A stretch of DNA of 64,000 bases, taken from Dryocosmus kuriphilus (Eukaryota > Arthropoda > Insecta > Hymenoptera > Cynipidae). Where the stretch lies: NCBI GenBank assembly GCA_038277395.1, contig CM076197.1, positions 99,288,442 through 99,352,441 of the forward strand, read 5' to 3'. Made by a program: the position numbers and the translations under genes. Shown one piece after another: positions 20,507 to 32,385 of the stretch. Position 1 is the first letter of the stretch, and each line of letters begins with the position of its first letter. A model generated the notes under the pieces. The model saw only the letters and a list, made by a program, of their open reading frames with translations, was not told the DNA's origin and made no database searches.

Positions 20507-23090
20507 CAGGGTGGCACAAAAGTATGGAAAGCCCTGAATAACTTATTAGGAATGAATTTTTCCCTGGCTATTCAATGGCGACCTTGTTTTGACCTTGACC
20601 ATGACCTTGAAGGTCATATCAAGGTCAAATTGAATTTTTTAAATTGGAAGCCTAATTTTTTATTGCGGATTTGGAAAGAGCAGGAAATTTTACGTTCAAG
20701 TATGAACTTTACCATGTCCTTTGCCACGCCCTGGACCATGACTTTCAAGGTCATTTCAAGGTCAAACTTGTTTTTTTTCAAATGGGAACCCCTATTTTTC
20801 ATTGTGGATGTGGAAAGGGCAGGAAATATCTTCAAATTTAACCTTGACAATGACCTTAAAGGTCATATCAAGGTCAAATTCATTTTTTTAAATGAGAAGC
20901 CCCATTTTTTATTGTGGATTTGGAAAGAGCAGAAAATTTTACGTTCAAGTATGAACTTTACCATGTCCTTGACCATGTCTTTGACCATGACCTTCAAGGT
21001 CATTTCAAGGTCAAACTTGTTTTTTTTCAAATGAGAACCCCTATTTTTCATTGAGGATGTGGAAATAGAAGGAAATTTTATCTTCAATTTTAACCTTGAC
21101 CATGACCTTCAAGGTCATTCCAGCGTAAAACTTGTTTTTTTAAATGGGAACGCCCATTTTTTATTTCGGATTTTGAAAGAGCAGGAACTTTTACCTTTAG
21201 TGTGACTTTATCCATAATCATGCTCTTGGCCTTGAACCAGGCTTTCAAGGTCATTTTAAAATGATTTTTTCAAAAATTTTGAAAAATTCCAGCCATTGTA
21301 GGGTACCTCCTAGCGATCCCAGTCAGTTAAGGCAATGTTAAATATCCCGGACAGTTAAGGCAAGGCTAACGATCCCAGCCAGTTAAGCCAAGGAGATGGT
21401 CCGTCCAGTTAAGGCAAGGCTAATGATCCCGGCAAGTTAAGGCAAGGCTTACAACCTGTGTTCAAAATGTTCTCCACAAAAATCCTGGCAGATTCCTAGA
21501 TGGACATAAAATATTTCTATCGCACTGTAATTTTTCAAAATTCTTGAAAAAATCTTTTTAAAATGACCTTGAAAGCCCGGTTCAAGGCCAAGAGCATGAT
21601 TATGGATAAAGCCACACTTGAAGGTAAAATTTCCTACTCTTTCCAAATCCGCAATAAAAAATGGGTGTTCCCATTTGAAAAAAACCAATTGTGACCTTGG
21701 AATAACCTTGAAGGTCACGGTCAAGGTTAAACTTGCAGATAAAATTTTCCTGCTCGTTCCACATCCACAATGAAAAATAGGGGTTCCCATTTGAAAAAAC
21801 AAGTTTGACCTTAGAATTACCTTGAAGGTCGTGGTCAAAGACATGATCAAGGCCATACTCGAACGTAAAATTTCCTGCTCTTTCCAAATCCGCAATAAAA
21901 AATGGGGCTTCCCATTTAAAAAATTGAAAGGGGTTCCCATTTGAAAAACAAGTTTCACCTTGGAATGACCTTGAAGGTCATGGTCAAGGACATGTTCAAG
22001 GTCATGGTTGAACGCAAAATTTCATGCTCTTTCCAAATCCGCAATAAAAAATGGGGCTTCCCATTTAAAAAATTGAAAGGTGTTCCCATTTTAAAAACAA
22101 GTTTGACCTTGGAATGGCCTTGAAGGTCATGGTCAAGGATATGTTCGAGGTTATGCTTGAACGTAAAATTTCCTGCTCTTTTAAAATCCGCAATAAAAAA
22201 TGGGGCTTCCCATTTAAAAAATTGAAAGGGGTTCCCATTTGAAAAAAAAAGTTTGATCTTAGAATTACCTTGAAGGTCATGGAGAAGAACATGTTCAAGG
22301 TCGTGCTTGAACGTAAAATTTTCTGCTCTTTCCAAATCCGCAATAAAAAATGGGGCTTCCCATTTAAAAAATTGAAAGGTGTTCCTATTTGAAAAACAAG
22401 TTTGACCTTGAAATTACCTTGAAGGTCATGGTCAAGAACATGTTCAAGATTATGTTTGAACGCAAAAGTTCATGCTCTTTCCAAATTCGCAATAAAAAAT
22501 AGGGCTTCCCATTTAAAAAATTGAAAGGTGTTCCCATTTGAAAAACAAGTTTGACCTCGGAATGTTCTTGAAGGTCATGGTCAAGGACATGTTCAAGGTA
22601 ATGCTTGAACGTAAAATTTCCTGGTCTTTCCAAATCCGCAATAAAAAATGGGGCTTCCCATTTAAAAAATTGAAAGGTGTCCCTATTTGAAAAAAAAAGT
22701 TTGACCTTGGAATGACCTTGAAGTTCATGGTGAAGGACATGTTCAAGGTTATGTTTGAACGTAAAATTTCCTGCTCTTTTCAAATCCGCAATAAAAAATG
22801 GGGCTTCCCATTTAATAAATTGAAAGGTGTTCCCATTTGAAAAACAAGTTTGACCTTGGAATGACCTTGAAGGTCATGGACAAGAACATGTTCAAGGTCA
22901 TGCTTGAACGTAAAATTTCCTGCTCTTTCCAAATCCACATTAAAAAATGGGGCTGCCCATTTAAAAAGTTGAATTTGACCTTGATATGACCTTCAAGGTC
23001 ATGTCCTGAAACTTTTGTGTTGAATATTTTTCAAAAGAAATTCATTCCTGATAAGTTATTCAGGGGTTTCCATACTTTTGTGCCACCCTG
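20507..23090. mobile_element. 2.58 kb TA-flanked TIR element packed with TCAAGGTCA half-sites
   Basis: CAGGGTGGCACAAAAGTATG at the left end is mirrored at the right, and the inverted match extends about 50 bp with few changes. TA flanks both sides (20505-20506, 23091-23092). Inside are tandem ~120-200 bp units, inverted between the left (to about 21290) and right (from about 21490) halves. Each unit holds ACCTTGAAGGTCATGGTCAA-type sequence and a TTTCCAAATCCGCAATAAAA-type block. The long open frames here repeat the same phrases (FKVIPRSNLFF) and are by-products. No transposase is present. The ends and TA duplication suggest a Tc1/mariner-type non-autonomous element. Confidence 0.85.
21296..21456. 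repeat. Minisatellite at the centre of the half-site element
   Basis: About five units of roughly 25-35 bp built on CAGTTAAGGCAAGGCTAA and GATCCC sit exactly between the two inverted halves of the 20507-23090 element. Units vary by a few bases. Confidence 0.8.
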
Positions 23091-23092
23091 TA

Positions 23093-24125
23093 TTTCGTCA
23101 GAAATAGATTTTGCGACTTAAAGTGTAATACATGCCTGATTTGAAATGGAAATTTTCCTTGAAATAGAATCCCATTTCCTTCAGAACAAACACTTATAAA
23201 TGAGACTTTCCATGGCTTGAAGATATGAGGAATGAGAATGTGAAAAGGTGGAAGGAGAGGTTTTTAAAAAAAATATTCTCGACTTGATAGATTACTTTTG
23301 AATGATGGAGCTTTCATTTACAATTTTATTTGCTGAAATTTGAGGGTTGAAATTTGGGACAAATTTGAGGGTTGTTTTTAAAGCCGTCCCTGAGGAATGA
23401 GGATGGATACAGAGACTCGCGAGAGCTCTTTACCTGTCTCAGGTCGATAGCTCTCGCGAGTGCTACCGCGCTTTCAAAGAAAATAGGCGTATATAAATCC
23501 GACCTCGACTTCTTGTCCTTCTTATGATGCTTTTGCCTTTCTTACTCACGTTCCGCAGACATTTTTGCGGCGGCGAGACATGAATACACTAATAGTTATT
23601 GCCCACGCAGTTGGGACTTCTGCTTTGGATTTTAAAAAAGGAAATATTTACTTGAATTCAAATTTAGAAATTAAATTTTAATGTATCGACTAATATTTTC
23701 CTATCATCCCATTTTAGGGGTAAGAAGAATCGAAATAATTATGATACACCATTGGTTGAGAGATCTTATTAAAAAGAGTCATGCTCCTCATCATGAAAGA
23801 AGATTTTCAAAATCAGAATTGTAACAATTTAGTTCAATAAAATTTTATTTTAAACGTTATGAATTTTTAATATTCAAATTTCTTTTTCTTAAAAGCTTTT
23901 ACGCGCGTTGCTTCCTAAAGATTTAGCAAATTCCAATTTTTTATTTTAAAACACCCTTTTTTAGATTCTCTGATTCAGAATGTCTCATTTTTTAATTTTT
24001 CTTCTTAAAACGTTTTCAATTCTGAGTATGGAAATTTTGTAAAGCTTTTAATGTAAAATTCTTCATTCTCAAAGGCTGAATTCAAAATTAGTCAATTACA
24101 TATATATATATTTTCTATATACAGC
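23093..24125. other. Unassigned stretch with a GC-richer patch
   Basis: At about 23400-23590 there is a GC-richer patch with CTCGCGAGAGCTC and the related AGCTCTCGCGAG, an inverted pair 50 bp apart, and CCGCAGACATTTTTGCGGCG. This may be unique regulatory DNA. The rest is AT-rich with no gene recognised. Confidence 0.35.
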
Positions 24126-24610
24126 GAAAGTACACTTTTAGCTAGAAAAGTCCTACTTCATTTTTTCTCAAAGTTTATGCAATTCCAGATGCTGAAGAAG
24201 AAATGCTTTGAGACAAAGGTAGGTACTAGAAAAGCTCCATTTAATTTTTTTTTCAAATTTTTTACAAGTGTTTTGAACTTTCTTTGATATTTTAATATTG
24301 CAGCAGTAATTGTTTGGGAGGTAAAGTCTATGAGCAGTGAGCACTTTTAAATATTATGGAAAAAAATGAAACATGAATTTGGACTTGTATACATCTTTTT
24401 AAAAACGGGACCTTTCTGGTACTTTTGTCCTGTTTCAGCAGGATTATTTTAGGATATAAATCCTATGATCACTCGTAAAAATATTGAAAAAAATATAATG
24501 GAATTTTTCTAGCACTTTTGTTCCTATTTGGACTTCTAAAAAGAAAGTTAGGACTTTGGTACTGATTAGTCTCATACCTCATACTTTAGTGGAACTTTAT
24601 TTGAAATCTT
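24126..24610. repeat. Degenerate fragment related to the 16190-17496 element
   Basis: It shares GTACTTTTGTCC, the AGGATATAAATCCTATG block and a TCTCATACCTCATACTTTAG stretch that resembles the inverted left-end region of the 16190 element (AGTATTAGGTATGAGACAAA). The ends are not intact. Confidence 0.5.
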
Positions 24611-24671
24611 ATTCAAATTCCTATTTCTATTTATCCACGATGGACTTGGACTCAGTTCTACCCAGAAGGGC

Positions 24672-25754
24672 TTGCACCTCTCGTTTTTCTTCTGAAATCA
24701 TTTCAGTGATGTTTCACGATTATTTTGAGACCAAAAAGACAAATATCGCTGGAAAAATTATTGACTAAACTTCATTTATTATTTTTATTTTTACATTTTC
24801 TTAAAAAAACAACTCTGTGATTCTGTAAGCTCAGTAGCTTGGCATCGAAAAAAGTATCTAAACGTTAAACATCCTTGGATATTCGGTAACCATTAAAATT
24901 TTGGGAAAAGTGTGTAAATTTTCAGTTTTTATCAATTTTTAAAAATATTTCGCCCGCATAAAAATTAAAGTGTATTTTTATGAAACTTCGTTATATAGTA
25001 AGTTTTCTGAAAATATCGAGTTTCTACTGCAATTTGCGTTAAAAGTTATTCTTATAATAATATAGGAGTATATCAAATTACCTTAAAAGTCTGGAAAGCT
25101 TTAATAATTCATGAAATATAGTCATAAAAATGAGATCCTTTTTAAAAGTTTATTTTGATTTGAATAAAAGATAATGCAGAGCATGAACATTTTTTTGAAG
25201 ATATAACATTGTTGTTTGTTTTAGATTTCCTAAATTAAGTCTGCTTTAACTCAGATCCGACTATTTTTGTCTACAGTGCACAGAAAATATGCTGCTCCAC
25301 ATAAACCAAAACTAAATTTGTTTTCGTAAAATTTTTCAGAAAAATATAACTTCCGAAGGTTGTATCTCCTATACTATATAACATAAAATTTTTTTTAGTT
25401 TGACGGGGAACTAAATGCTCTTTAATCATTGTTGCAGAAAATTTATTGCAGAATAATCTGAAATGGAGAAATATTTTTGATTTTGCACAATTTTTCAAAA
25501 ATATTAATGGGTCTCGGATATCCAAGCATGTAAACATGGACATCCATCTGTTCAAATACTTTTTTCGACGCCAAACTACAGAGTTTAAGTCGCAAGAGGA
25601 CCAGTTTGGAGTTACTTTTACGAAAATATACATGAAAATAAAAATTGAAAATTAAGTTTATTTAACAATCCCTTCATAGATTCTATTCTTTTTGGTCTCA
25701 AAATAATCGTGAGTTATCGCTGAAATGATTTCAGGAGAAAAAGGAGAGGTGCAA
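24672..25754. mobile_element. 1.08 kb TIR element
   Basis: TTGCACCTCTCGTTTTTCTT at the left end is mirrored by GAGAAAAAGGAGAGGTGCAA at the right. The inverted match runs about 70 bp with small gaps, including GATTATTTTGAGACCAAAAA and its complement. The interior is AT-rich. The overlapping frames at 25271-25633 (minus) and 25446-25655 (plus) have no recognised domain. No clear target duplication was seen. Confidence 0.6.
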
Positions 25755-26288
25755 TGATTGGTCACTTAAGGGATTTTTTCCAGTTTGACAATTTGTAAAA
25801 ACCACTATAAGCTCCACACAGAATTACCGTATTAAAGATTCAAATTACCATATTGAGTTCCATGTTAAAAATAGTAGATAATTTATATTTAAAGATATCA
25901 ACAATATTGTCAAAAAAGACAATGATTGGTCATGACAACACAGTGATTAGCACAGGCCAATAATTGTATCATTGGCCACTGAAATATGGTGAAATATAGT
26001 CATTGGCCACCTCAGCTTGTATATGTATATTTCTCATTCTGAAAGTACAGTGTTTAGCCACTAAATCATATAATGATTGGCCGAGGTCGAAAATTGTTTT
26101 TGAGATAGTAGTCAAAGTAACAAACAATTATGTACATAATCTATAAAAGATTCAACCAATTTTAAATGATTTTTTGCAAAGATATTAGACATTTTCTTTT
26201 CAGATAGTGTGGGCAATCATTATCTTTTTGCTCTATTTACGATGACAATGATTGTTCAGCATACGCTGAAGAATTTAAGACTATAATC
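25755..26288. repeat. Cluster of AATGATTGGCCA-type words
   Basis: Between 25755 and 26090, ATGATTGGTCA, CAGTGATTAGC, CATTGGCCAC and AATGATTGGCCGA recur in both orientations at irregular spacing of 20-60 bases. They resemble dispersed ATTGG (reverse CCAAT) words. No gene was recognised. Confidence 0.45.
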
Positions 26289-28343
26289 CATGTAAAGATA
26301 AAAGCGATGTGCACGAATTGCGCTAGCGGTCAGAGTTTTACCTGATCACTATGCGGCCCTCTTTACTTTCTTCACGAATTGCGCTAGGGGCAGAATACAA
26401 TAGCTACAAATGCAAGCTGTTTAAAAAATAATAATTTTCTGCAACAAGATACTCCTTAGCTCAACAACTTTTTCCTGCAATTCATTACTCATTCAGTATC
26501 AACGGTTTTACTTACTCTGGCATTTAAACGCACTACATTGCACTAACCTAACCTGTCAAATACGCTACGGATTTGCGCTTCATCCTTCACTATTTATTAG
26601 TTAGTTTCATTTGTATTTTTTAATATAAGCATATTTAAACGAGGTGGCGAACCTATGCGCCGATTACCCTATTTATTTTGAAAAAATTGAAAAATAGAAC
26701 AGAGGTGGGTTCATGAAGTAAAGTCGAAAAGATTCTCGTGAATCAGTTTGGTTTGAGCGGGACGGATCAGGTCGAAGACGAATCATTGATAAGTGCATGC
26801 TGAGCTACAAGTCTGCTCTCACTTCCGTCAAAAACCGGGTTCCCGCATCGGCATTGTATCATTAAATTAGTCTTGGGCAATCAGACGCGCGCCACTAATA
26901 AATACTCGGGGCTGCGGCCGGAACGACGATTAATTGGAAGAGAATGGCGGATGGCCGTATACGAGTACAAGTTACAAATACGTAACAAGTACATACAAGT
27001 CCTGAAACAGAATTGCTGTGGCGGTTGGGTGGGCGGTTCAAAGAATCACGATGAGTTACTTCAAGCCTGAGTTTCCTCGAGTACAATTACACCTAATTAA
27101 CGATCTCACCAAGTTGCCATCATAAAATACTCATTTGCCGATTGCGGCGATTCTCTTTGATTATTTAGTCACCTAAAATCTGAATTTCTTTCCCTAGTGG
27201 TTTTTCAATTAAAATAAAAAGTAATTATTTTTGTAATTTTGACCTCAGCTCTCTACTTTTTCAACCAGAGGGGCTGTTCGCACACACACAAAATTAGTGG
27301 ATTGATTGCTTTTCATCGTTAAAAATGTCTAGAGGTTTAAATCTCTGGTTTATTATCCGGAACGTTTAACCTTTTTACGTAGTCGGAACTTCGAGTACGT
27401 ATTTACCTACGACCATTCTCTATATACCCGAATTTTCGATGGCTCAGAGCCAAGAACCATTCCAGCAGGATTAATGCGTGTTTATGTATATTTCCCGGAG
27501 GTTTTTCAAATTGACCTGCATGTTACTTTTTGCCTTTTTATCATTTTACGGATCAGGAGAGAATCCTCGAACTGTGCATGAAAATAATCAAGGGCTTCAG
27601 ATCTATAGATATTCAAAGATATAAAAATAACCAACTTTTATCGGGCGCACTCGAATTGCGCTAGCGGTCATCCACCCACTCATTCTGAAATCTGAATTGC
27701 GCTAGGGAAAAAGCAGGTAGTTGTTGGCTGGCATGAATTGCACTAGAAAAACCTTCAAGTGCTCTTCCCACTTTCCCCCCTTGAAGAACGATGCCCTTTG
27801 TCCCGGACACAATAAGAAATATGATAGGATATAAAAATTCTAATCTTGTAATTAGCAATTTAGAAACATTATATACAAAATCCACGGTCCTTAGCGATTT
27901 CAACGATATATTATTTGCATTAATAAGTTAAAAATATTATTAACCAGCTGGAAAAGGGTTTGGGGGATGTGGGGTACTTCTATCTTCAGACACTTGGTAA
28001 TGGCCAAATTAGTTCTTTAAAATGCATAAGAACACTTACAAATGCATAAAAACACTTGGTAATGGGGAAATTATAAAAAAAAAAAATATATAAAAAAAAA
28101 ATAAATAAATTATATTACGAATGATTAATGATTGAATGATTGTAAATAATACTAAGCTTTCAAAAATTCAATATTTGAATATTATATTCCTAATTGTACA
28201 AAGGACAATGGGCATCACCCTTCAGTCAGTGGAAGTAGGAGGAGCGTTTGCAGCTATTGTATTCTGCCCCTAGCGCAATTCGTGAAGAAAATAAAGAGGG
28301 CCCGCTAGCGCAATTCGTGCACACCGATTTTTATCTTTACATG
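26289..28343. mobile_element. 2.06 kb TIR element with repeated GAATTGCGCTAG motifs
   Basis: CATGTAAAGATAAAAGCGAT at the left and its near-complement at the right form the outer repeat, followed on both sides by GTGCACGAATTGCGCTAGC. A second GAATTGCGCTAGGGGCAGAA follows about 66 bases in on the left, mirrored on the right. Three more copies of the motif lie in the interior (about 27654, 27695 and, with one change, 27735). The interior also includes a GC-richer, non-repetitive stretch at about 26700-27130 in which no convincing gene was found. Confidence 0.7.
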
Positions 28344-28367
28344 ACAATACAAGAAAGTTTAGGCTCA

Positions 28368-28562
28368 TGTACAGTTAAAAGCATGTATGTCTTATGTTTG
28401 GTAAGTAGGTCCAAAAATTAAAATGGCATCAACTCTATACGTTTGTATGAACCATGGCAATGCAAGTACACGTTAGAGTTCATACAAACGTATAGAGTTG
28501 ACGCATTTTCATTTTTGGACCTGCTCTCCAAAACATAAGGCATACATGCTTTTGACTGTACA
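28368..28562. mobile_element. 195-bp hairpin MITE
   Basis: TGTACAGTTAAAAGCATG at the left pairs with CATGCTTTTGACTGTACA at the right. The arms stay complementary inward (AACTCTATACGTTTGTATGA and its inverted copy), leaving a loop of about 30 bases near 28450-28475. No clear target duplication was seen. Confidence 0.75.
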
Positions 28563-28589
28563 CTAGTTTTAATAAAAAATAATAAAAAT

Positions 28590-31500
28590 TCGAGAGATAG
28601 ACTACTCAAGTGTTCTGCGTACACTCACAAAGTATTCCTAAATATTCGGAAATATTTTTATATATACTGAAATATTCCCCAATATTCTTAAGTATTTCAC
28701 ATATTCCATCATATTCCTACATATTTTAAGTATTCTTTTGAAATACCTTGCAAAATTTCTCTTAAAATATTTGAAATTCATTTGAAATTACCCTGAACTT
28801 TGTCTTTTTTTAAATCCTTTAAAATCTTTAAAAACCTTTAAATCTTCTGAAATTCCTTTAAATTTTCTAAATCCGTATAAAACCTAAAAATCTCTTAAAA
28901 TCTTTTAAAATCCTGCAAAATTCTTTAAAATTTCTTGAAATCCTTAGAAATCACTTGAAAGATTTTAATTTTTTCTGGAATACCTTCAAATATTCCTAAA
29001 TTTTTTAAAATCAATAATATCATTGACAATCTTAAAAAATTTTTTGAATTTTTGAAATATGGATTCATTAAAAAATTTATTTCTTTGAATTCATTAAATA
29101 TTTCTTTGAAATTTGTTAAATTCTTAAAAACTTTGAAATCCTCGGAGATCCTATAAGATTCCTTGATATTGTGAAATCTTTTGAATTTCCTTGCAAACAA
29201 TTTCACGTAAATCTTTGAAATTCTTAGAAATTCCCTTAAATTTTATGTTTTTGAAATCCCTTAAAGTATCTAGAAACCTTTAAATCTTGTGAAATCCTTT
29301 GGAATTTTTGTAGCTCTTTGAAATCCCTAAAAATGCCTTAAAATCTTTTAAAATCCTATAAAATTCTTAACAATCCCTTGGAATCTTTAAAATTCCTACA
29401 AAATTATTTCAAATTCCTTGAAATCCTTATAAATCACTTGAAATATTTTAATTTCTTCTAAAATCCTTTCTTTTGAAATCTCTTAAAATCAATAATATCC
29501 TTAGAAATCCTACGAAATTCTGTAAAATTCTTTTAAATTTTTTGAAATTTGGATTCATTAAAAATCTCATTTCTTTGACATCCTTAAAATTTCTTATAAA
29601 CTTTGAAATCGCCGGAGATTCTATAAAATCCCATAATATTTTGTAATCATTTGAAATCCTTAGTAACAAATTTCCCTGAAATCTTTTAAATTCTTTGAAA
29701 TTCCGTTAAATTTTGTGTTTTTGAAATTCTTCAAAATCTTTAGAAACTTTTAAATCTTCTGAAATTCCTTGAAATCTTTTTAATCCTTTCAAGTCCATAG
29801 AAATCACTTAGAATATTTTAAAATCCTACAAAATTCTTTAAAATCCCTTGGAATCTTCAAAATTTCTACAAAATTCTTTACAATTCCTTGAAATCCTTAT
29901 CAATCACTTGAAATATTTTAATTTCTTCTGAAATCTCTTGAAACTTTTTTAAATCACTTAAAATCAATAATATCCTTGAAAATCCTACGAAGTCCTTTAA
30001 ATCTTGTAAACTTCCTTTAAATTTTTGAACTTTGGAATCACTAAAAACCTCAATTCTTTCAAATCCTTCAAGTTTCCTTGGATTTATTTTTAATTCCTTA
30101 AAAAATTAAAATTCTCGGGATACCTATAAAATCTCTTGATCTCGTGAAACCCTTTGAAATACTTTAAATAAATACCCTTAAAATCTTTGAAATTCTTTGA
30201 AATTACCTTAAATTTTGTAGTTTTGAAATCCTTTAAAATCTTTAGAAACCTTTGAATCTTTTGGAACTCCTTGAAATTATTTTAATCGTTTGATATCCTT
30301 CGAAATCCCTTAGAATTTCTTTCAATCTTACAATTATTATTATTATTATTATTATTATACCATTAGGCCATTTCTATTTAGGGGTAAGCGTAAAAATTCT
30401 TTAAAACACCTTGGAATTTTCAAAATTTCTACAAAATTCTGTACAATTCCTTGAAATCCTTATAAATCACTTGAAATATTTTAATTTCTTCTGGAATCTC
30501 TTGAAATATTCTTAAATCAATTAAAATCAATAATACCCTTGAAACTCCTACGAAGTCCTTTAAATCTTGTAAGACTCCTTTAAATTTTTGAACTTTGGAA
30601 TCACTAAAATCCTTAATTCTTTCAAATCCTTCAAATTTCCTTGAATTTTTTTTTTATTCCTTAAAAATGTTTAAATTCTCGGGAATCCCATAAAATCTCT
30701 TGATCTCGTGAAACCGTTTGAAATGCTTTGAATAAATACCCTTAAAATCTTTGAAATTCTTTGAAATTCCCTTAAATTTTGTAGTTTTGAAATCCTTTAA
30801 AATCTTTAGAAACCTTTGAATCTTCTGGAACTCCTTGAAATTATTTTAGTCCGTTGAAATCCTTAGAAAATTATTATTATTATTATTATTATACCATTCC
30901 GCCATTTATATTTAGGGGTAAGCGTAAACGTTCTTTAAAATCCGTTGAAGTCTTTAACATTTCTACAAAATTATGTAAGATCCCTTGAAATCCTTAAAAA
31001 TCACTTGAAATATTTTAATTTCTTCTGACAGCCCTTGAAATCTTTCTCAATTCCTTAAAATCAATAATATCCTTGACAATCTTAGAAAATTCTTTGAATC
31101 TTGTAAAACCGCCTTAAAATTTTTGAACTTTAGATTCATTAAAAATCTTATTTCTTTGAAATCCTTCAAATTTCCTTGAAATTTTTTGAATTCCTTAAAA
31201 TTTTTGAAATCCTCGGAGATCCTATAAAAGCCCTCGATCTCGTGAAATCATTTAAAATCCCTTGAATAAATTCCCTTAGTATCTTTGAAATTCTTTTAAA
31301 TTACCTTAAATTTTGTGAAATGTTTTGAAATCCCTTTAAATCTTTAAAAACCGTTGAATATTCCGAAATTCCTTCATATTCCAAGTATTCCTTGTATTCG
31401 CAGATAATCTGAAGTATTTCTAAGTATTCTCAAGTATTCAGAAGTATTCTTTGAGAATATATTTCTCGTACACTCAATTCCATTTTATAAAACTACTCAC
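28590..31500. mobile_element. Low-complexity TIR family, copy B
   Basis: The left end TCGAGAGATAGACTACTCAA leads into AAGTATTC words. A ~2.6 kb core of degenerate GAAATCCTT/AAAATCTTT words follows, then the right-end module (CAAGTATTC, GAATATATTTCTCGTACACTC). Within the core, blocks of about 530 bp recur, each carrying an (ATT)n tract and a conserved CATT..GCCATTT-TATTTAGG segment (about 30360 and 30893). Open frames inside (28925-29206, 29448-29669) are by-products of the word pattern. Confidence 0.65.
30332..30360. repeat. (ATT)n tract in copy B
   Basis: About nine ATT units directly before the conserved CCATTAGGCCATTTCTATTT segment. A second tract of about seven units lies at about 30870-30892 before the equivalent segment of the next block. 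Confidence 0.85.
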
Positions 31501-32385
31501 TCTGATACAAAAGTCGATACAAAAGTTAGCAATTATATTTGCCACCAGGCCATATAATACACGATTTAACATTAGCTGCATAATAAAGACAGAAGAGAAG
31601 TAAAAATTTAATACTCAACTTTAAAAATGCCATAAGTCAGAATTTTAAATTAGCTTTCTAAAAAGTGCTTACTGTTCACGGTATAAGATACAAATGCGGT
31701 TCTTTTTCTTGGGTTACGATCGTTCTCTCTATTACTTGCAAGCATAAGGCCTTTATCTACTGCAAAGCAACAATTACTTGATAACAATAAAAGCGAATAG
31801 ACAAATAAAAAATATATATCAGCCAAGATAATAAAGTATATTTCTTTCATTTTAATATTTCCTAGTATATAAAATTTAGCAATAAATAAAAATATTATGA
31901 TAATCAAGAATGATCAGCTCTTACTTGTATTCGCTGTACCCTTCCAATAATGAACAAATATGTAGATGAATCTTTAATTAAATAATTGGAAGAAAAATAT
32001 TCAAGGAAGGTATTTAGGGGCGATGGTAAGAGGTACTGCTATGGAATTTAGGAGCTTCTTCGTCAATAAGGTTGCATCCTTATAAAGGTGGCCCCATACC
32101 TTAACTAAACTACACTACGCTTGACAGCGTAACGCCTGCAATTATTAATTCCCTCAGAATCGATGAGCTTAAAGAGAGGTGCTCCCTGAACCGCGCTTGT
32201 AATTATTGCTTCCCCTCCCACAATCTGTTACAGGAAGTTGAAGGGTGCCAGCAAAGGTTCGAGCTCCTACCTTCACTAAAGCAAAATGTCACCCTCTAAT
32301 CATCAGTCTACTTATCGACGAATTATTTATATTACATTTTGGACCCAGAATATGCCATTCCAATTGTAAATCTGTAAAGCTCAAA
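31501..32385. other. Unassigned region with a GC-richer patch
   Basis: No gene was recognised. The minus-strand frame at 31650-31907 encodes a hydrophobic peptide of unknown kind in AT-rich DNA and is not called. At about 32030-32290 the composition is more balanced and non-repetitive. Confidence 0.35.

Noticed and set aside
20552..22783. Long open frames on both strands in the half-site element
   Set aside because: The peptides repeat phrases from the tandem nucleotide unit, overlap on both strands and match no family. Repeat structure explains them.
28925..29669. Lys/Phe/Ile-rich open frames on the minus strand
   Set aside because: They arise from the GAAATCCTT word pattern, which rarely makes stops in one frame. 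No conserved domain.
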